A stretch of 64,000 nt of DNA from Pseudomonadota bacterium (lineage in GTDB: Bacteria > Pseudomonadota > Gammaproteobacteria > Burkholderiales > Ferrovaceae), in the NCBI GenBank assembly GCA_021805445.1, contig JAJZFH010000045.1, positions 20,706 through 84,705 on the forward strand, written 5' to 3'. How positions within the stretch are numbered: the stretch's first letter is position 1; every line of letters begins with the position of its first letter. This document shows positions 62,435 to 64,000 of this stretch, one piece after another. A program made the position numbers and the translations under genes. The notes below the pieces were generated by a model. The model was given only the letters and a program-made list of their open reading frames with translations, was not told the DNA's origin and did no database searches.

Positions 62435-63676
62435 CTACCTGGCTCGAAGACGCCACAAAGAGGTAACCTCCGCCTGGCGCGCGGCATACAGCGGATCACT
62501 GACATCCGCGGCGCGCGGGTGATGCGGTCGCGTTTCGATTCGATCGAGGACGATCAGTCCCGCTGCATCGATCAGCGCAAGCAACTCCGGGCGCGTACGC
62601 AGTCCCAAATGCTCCGCGAGATCAGAGAGCAGGAGCCAGCCCTCACCGCCGGGTTCGAGATGTGCAACCAAACCATTCAGAAACCCGCGCAGCATGCTGC
62701 TTTCGGGGTCGTATACCGCGTGTTCAAGTGAGGATACCGGTCGCGCTGGGATCCAGGGTGGATTACAGACGACGAGCGCCGCGCATCCGTCAGGATAGAG
62801 ATCTGCTTGCCGTACCTCCACCTGTGCATCGAGTTTGAGCGCCGCGATGTTGTCGCGCGCGCAGGCAAGCGCGCGCGGATCGCGTTCGGCCGCGACTACA
62901 TGCGCGATGCCTCGTTTTGCCAAAAGCGCGCTGAGCACGCCGGTGCCGGTACCGACATCGAAGGCTACGCCGTGCGATGGTGTCCCGAGCAAGGCAGGCG
63001 GCAGCGGTGCCGTGGCGACCAGATCCACATATTCGGAGCGGATTGGCGCAAACACGCCGTAATGCGGATGAATGCGCGCGCCGAGCGCCGAAACTTCAAT
63101 GCCCTTCGTCCGCCATTCGTGGGCGCCGATTATCCCCAACAGTTCGCGCAGTGAGGCGATAAACGGCAGGGCGTCCGTGCCATAGGCTTCGGCACAGGCC
63201 TGTTGCACATCGGGTGCGCGGCGCAGCGGAATACGGAAGTCGGCGTCGAACGGCAGGAGCAACATACCCAACGTTCGCGCGCGTTGCGATTGTATCAGCC
63301 GATGGCGATGGAATACGTCCGCAGGGAGAGGGAGCGGCGAGGCGATGGGCATCGACACATTCGCTTCAGCAACCGACGGCTTATTGCCTGTGCGCGGTGC
63401 ATCGATTCGTCGCACCAGTGCAGTGAGCCGTTGTCGTGCATTCTGAAAATCGCCGCGCCACAGGATCGCCGTGCCTTCGCAAGCCAGATGATAGGCAACG
63501 TCAGCCTTCATGCGATCGTCCGCGATCACCACGCGTTTCGGCGGTGGCAAGCCACTCCCTGATCGCCAGGGGGCAGTGCGTACCTCACCCTCCTCGCGCC
63601 AACTGACCGTGGGGAGTTCAGTCACTCCGAGCCCTTTGTCTGCGCCGGACGGCGGCACCACCAGCGCATGCCTCAT
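62435..63676 (-). CDS. Class I SAM-dependent methyltransferase, GC-rich gene
   Basis: The 413-residue protein has an N-terminal domain (about 1-150; RMKADVAYHLACEGTAILWRG) of no recognised family and a C-terminal Rossmann methyltransferase domain: SAM motif FDVGTGTGVLSALLAKRG, AAERDPRALACARDNIAAL, and catalytic NPPW (VVCNPPWIPARP), as in HemK/PrmC and RlmG-like enzymes that methylate glutamine side chains or nucleobases. The substrate is unknown. Codons are richer in GC than in neighbours, with a CG-alternating inverted repeat at 62854-62877. It lies between pgm and the oxidoreductase on the same strand. Similar two-part proteins exist, as I recall, in Burkholderiales; unverified. Confidence 0.8.
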   Translation of the reverse strand: MRHALVVPPSGADKGLGVTELPTVSWREEGEVRTAPWRSGSGLPPPKRVVIADDRMKADVAYHLACEGTAILWRGDFQNARQRLTALVRRIDAPRTGNKPSVAEANVSMPIASPLPLPADVFHRHRLIQSQRARTLGMLLLPFDADFRIPLRRAPDVQQACAEAYGTDALPFIASLRELLGIIGAHEWRTKGIEVSALGARIHPHYGVFAPIRSEYVDLVATAPLPPALLGTPSHGVAFDVGTGTGVLSALLAKRGIAHVVAAERDPRALACARDNIAALKLDAQVEVRQADLYPDGCAALVVCNPPWIPARPVSSLEHAVYDPESSMLRGFLNGLVAHLEPGGEGWLLLSDLAEHLGLRTRPELLALIDAAGLIVLDRIETRPHHPRAADVSDPLYAARQAEVTSLWRLRAR

Positions 63677-63772
63677 GCCTCACTTCTCTCGGCGACACTT
63701 GTGGTTTTTCATATTTGTCAGCCCCGTCCATCATCGTTTATCGCGAACATCTGTTTTCCAATCCTTTCCGGG

Positions 63773-64000
63773 TCAAATATCTTCCGCCACCATCTTGATC
63801 GCCCCGCAGGGGCATTCGGCAAAACAAATGCCACAGCCTTTACAGTAGTCGTAGTTGAACAAAAAGCGTTTGCCCGGGCCAAGCTTGATTACCGCGTTAT
63901 CGGGACACATGCCATAACAGTTGTCGCACTCGAAACAGTTGCCGCAGGACAGGCAGCGACGTGCCTCGAACAAGGCATTCGTCTCGCTCAGCCCACCCCG
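63773..64000 (-). CDS. Iron-sulfur NAD(P) oxidoreductase, C-terminal ferredoxin part (5' end outside window)
   Basis: The frame is open to the window edge, so this is the last 75 residues of a longer protein. It has a dense cysteine stretch (RRCLSCGNCFECDNCYGMCP, with CxxCxxCxxCxxC spacing) and a second cluster YCKGCGICFAECPCGAIKM, i.e. a two-4Fe-4S ferredoxin domain. The segment LFEARRCLSCGNC matches the C-terminal tail of GltD-like NAD(P)-binding oxidoreductases. Partner and pathway are not visible. A TTG at 63971-63973 could be read as a start but the open upstream frame argues against it. Confidence 0.8.
   Translation of the reverse strand, partial: RGGLSETNALFEARRCLSCGNCFECDNCYGMCPDNAVIKLGPGKRFLFNYDYCKGCGICFAECPCGAIKMVAEDI

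Overview
The window reads as a contiguous, origin-proximal piece of a Gram-negative chromosome, most likely from a betaproteobacterium. The gene order dnaA(-)/rpmH-rnpA-yidD-yidC-mnmE-mnmG-rsmG-parA-parB-atpIBEFHAGDC-glmU is the classical origin neighbourhood of beta- and gammaproteobacteria. Kdo transferase, heptosyltransferase I, MsbA and OpgD show an LPS-bearing cell with a periplasm. I cannot fix the genus from sequence alone; a Ferrovum-like acidophile is a guess I would not rely on. No rRNA, tRNA, CRISPR array, transposase or prophage gene was found. The window is almost entirely housekeeping, densely packed, with many 1-20 bp gene overlaps.

Region 1 (1-9.7 kb) is the replication and segregation end. 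It holds the 5' part of dnaA, a dnaA/rpmH intergenic region with two near-consensus DnaA boxes, the ribosome/RNase P/membrane-insertase genes, the tRNA and 16S rRNA modification genes, and parAB. Two parS sites flank this module: a 28-bp perfect palindrome between mnmE and mnmG, and a near-perfect copy inside the 3' end of parA. An unassigned lipoprotein gene follows. This part looks more AT-rich than the rest.

Region 2 (9.7-18 kb) is the complete F1Fo ATP synthase operon behind a strong sigma70-type promoter. It runs directly into glmU, whose start appears to be a CTG codon overlapping the atpC stop.

Region 3 (18-30 kb) carries envelope and metabolic genes: dsbA, a SPOR-domain protein, argS and rubredoxin on the minus strand; thiD-thiE-hemL-engB on the plus strand; then hemB, PBP1A, aroB and aroK on the minus strand.

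Region 4 (30-39.5 kb) is gltB-gltD-hemE-priA on the plus strand. The 257-bp hemE/priA gap is the most unusual non-coding DNA here. It has two perfect DnaA boxes, one near-perfect box next to the likely priA promoter, and a set of direct and inverted repeats.

Region 5 (39.5-52.3 kb) is mostly minus strand: uppP, thiC, greB and an isoaspartyl-methyltransferase-like gene; the LPS core genes waaA and waaC with a plus-strand WaaE-like glycosyltransferase and msbA; and a tightly overlapped corrinoid nucleotide-loop operon (cobU-cobT-cobC-cobS) behind rdgC.

Region 6 (52.3-64 kb) has rmuC, opgD, a 1214-residue cyclic-di-GMP protein that appears to combine GAF domains, GGDEF, a central globin-like sensor, EAL and a C-terminal zinc-site-like tail, then a DnaQ-like exonuclease, phosphoglucomutase, a GC-rich methyltransferase gene and the 3' end of an iron-sulfur oxidoreductase that leaves the window.

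The best candidates for something undescribed are the hemE/priA DnaA-box cluster, the multi-sensor cyclic-di-GMP protein and the unassigned lipoprotein between parB and the atp operon. None is proven novel from sequence alone.
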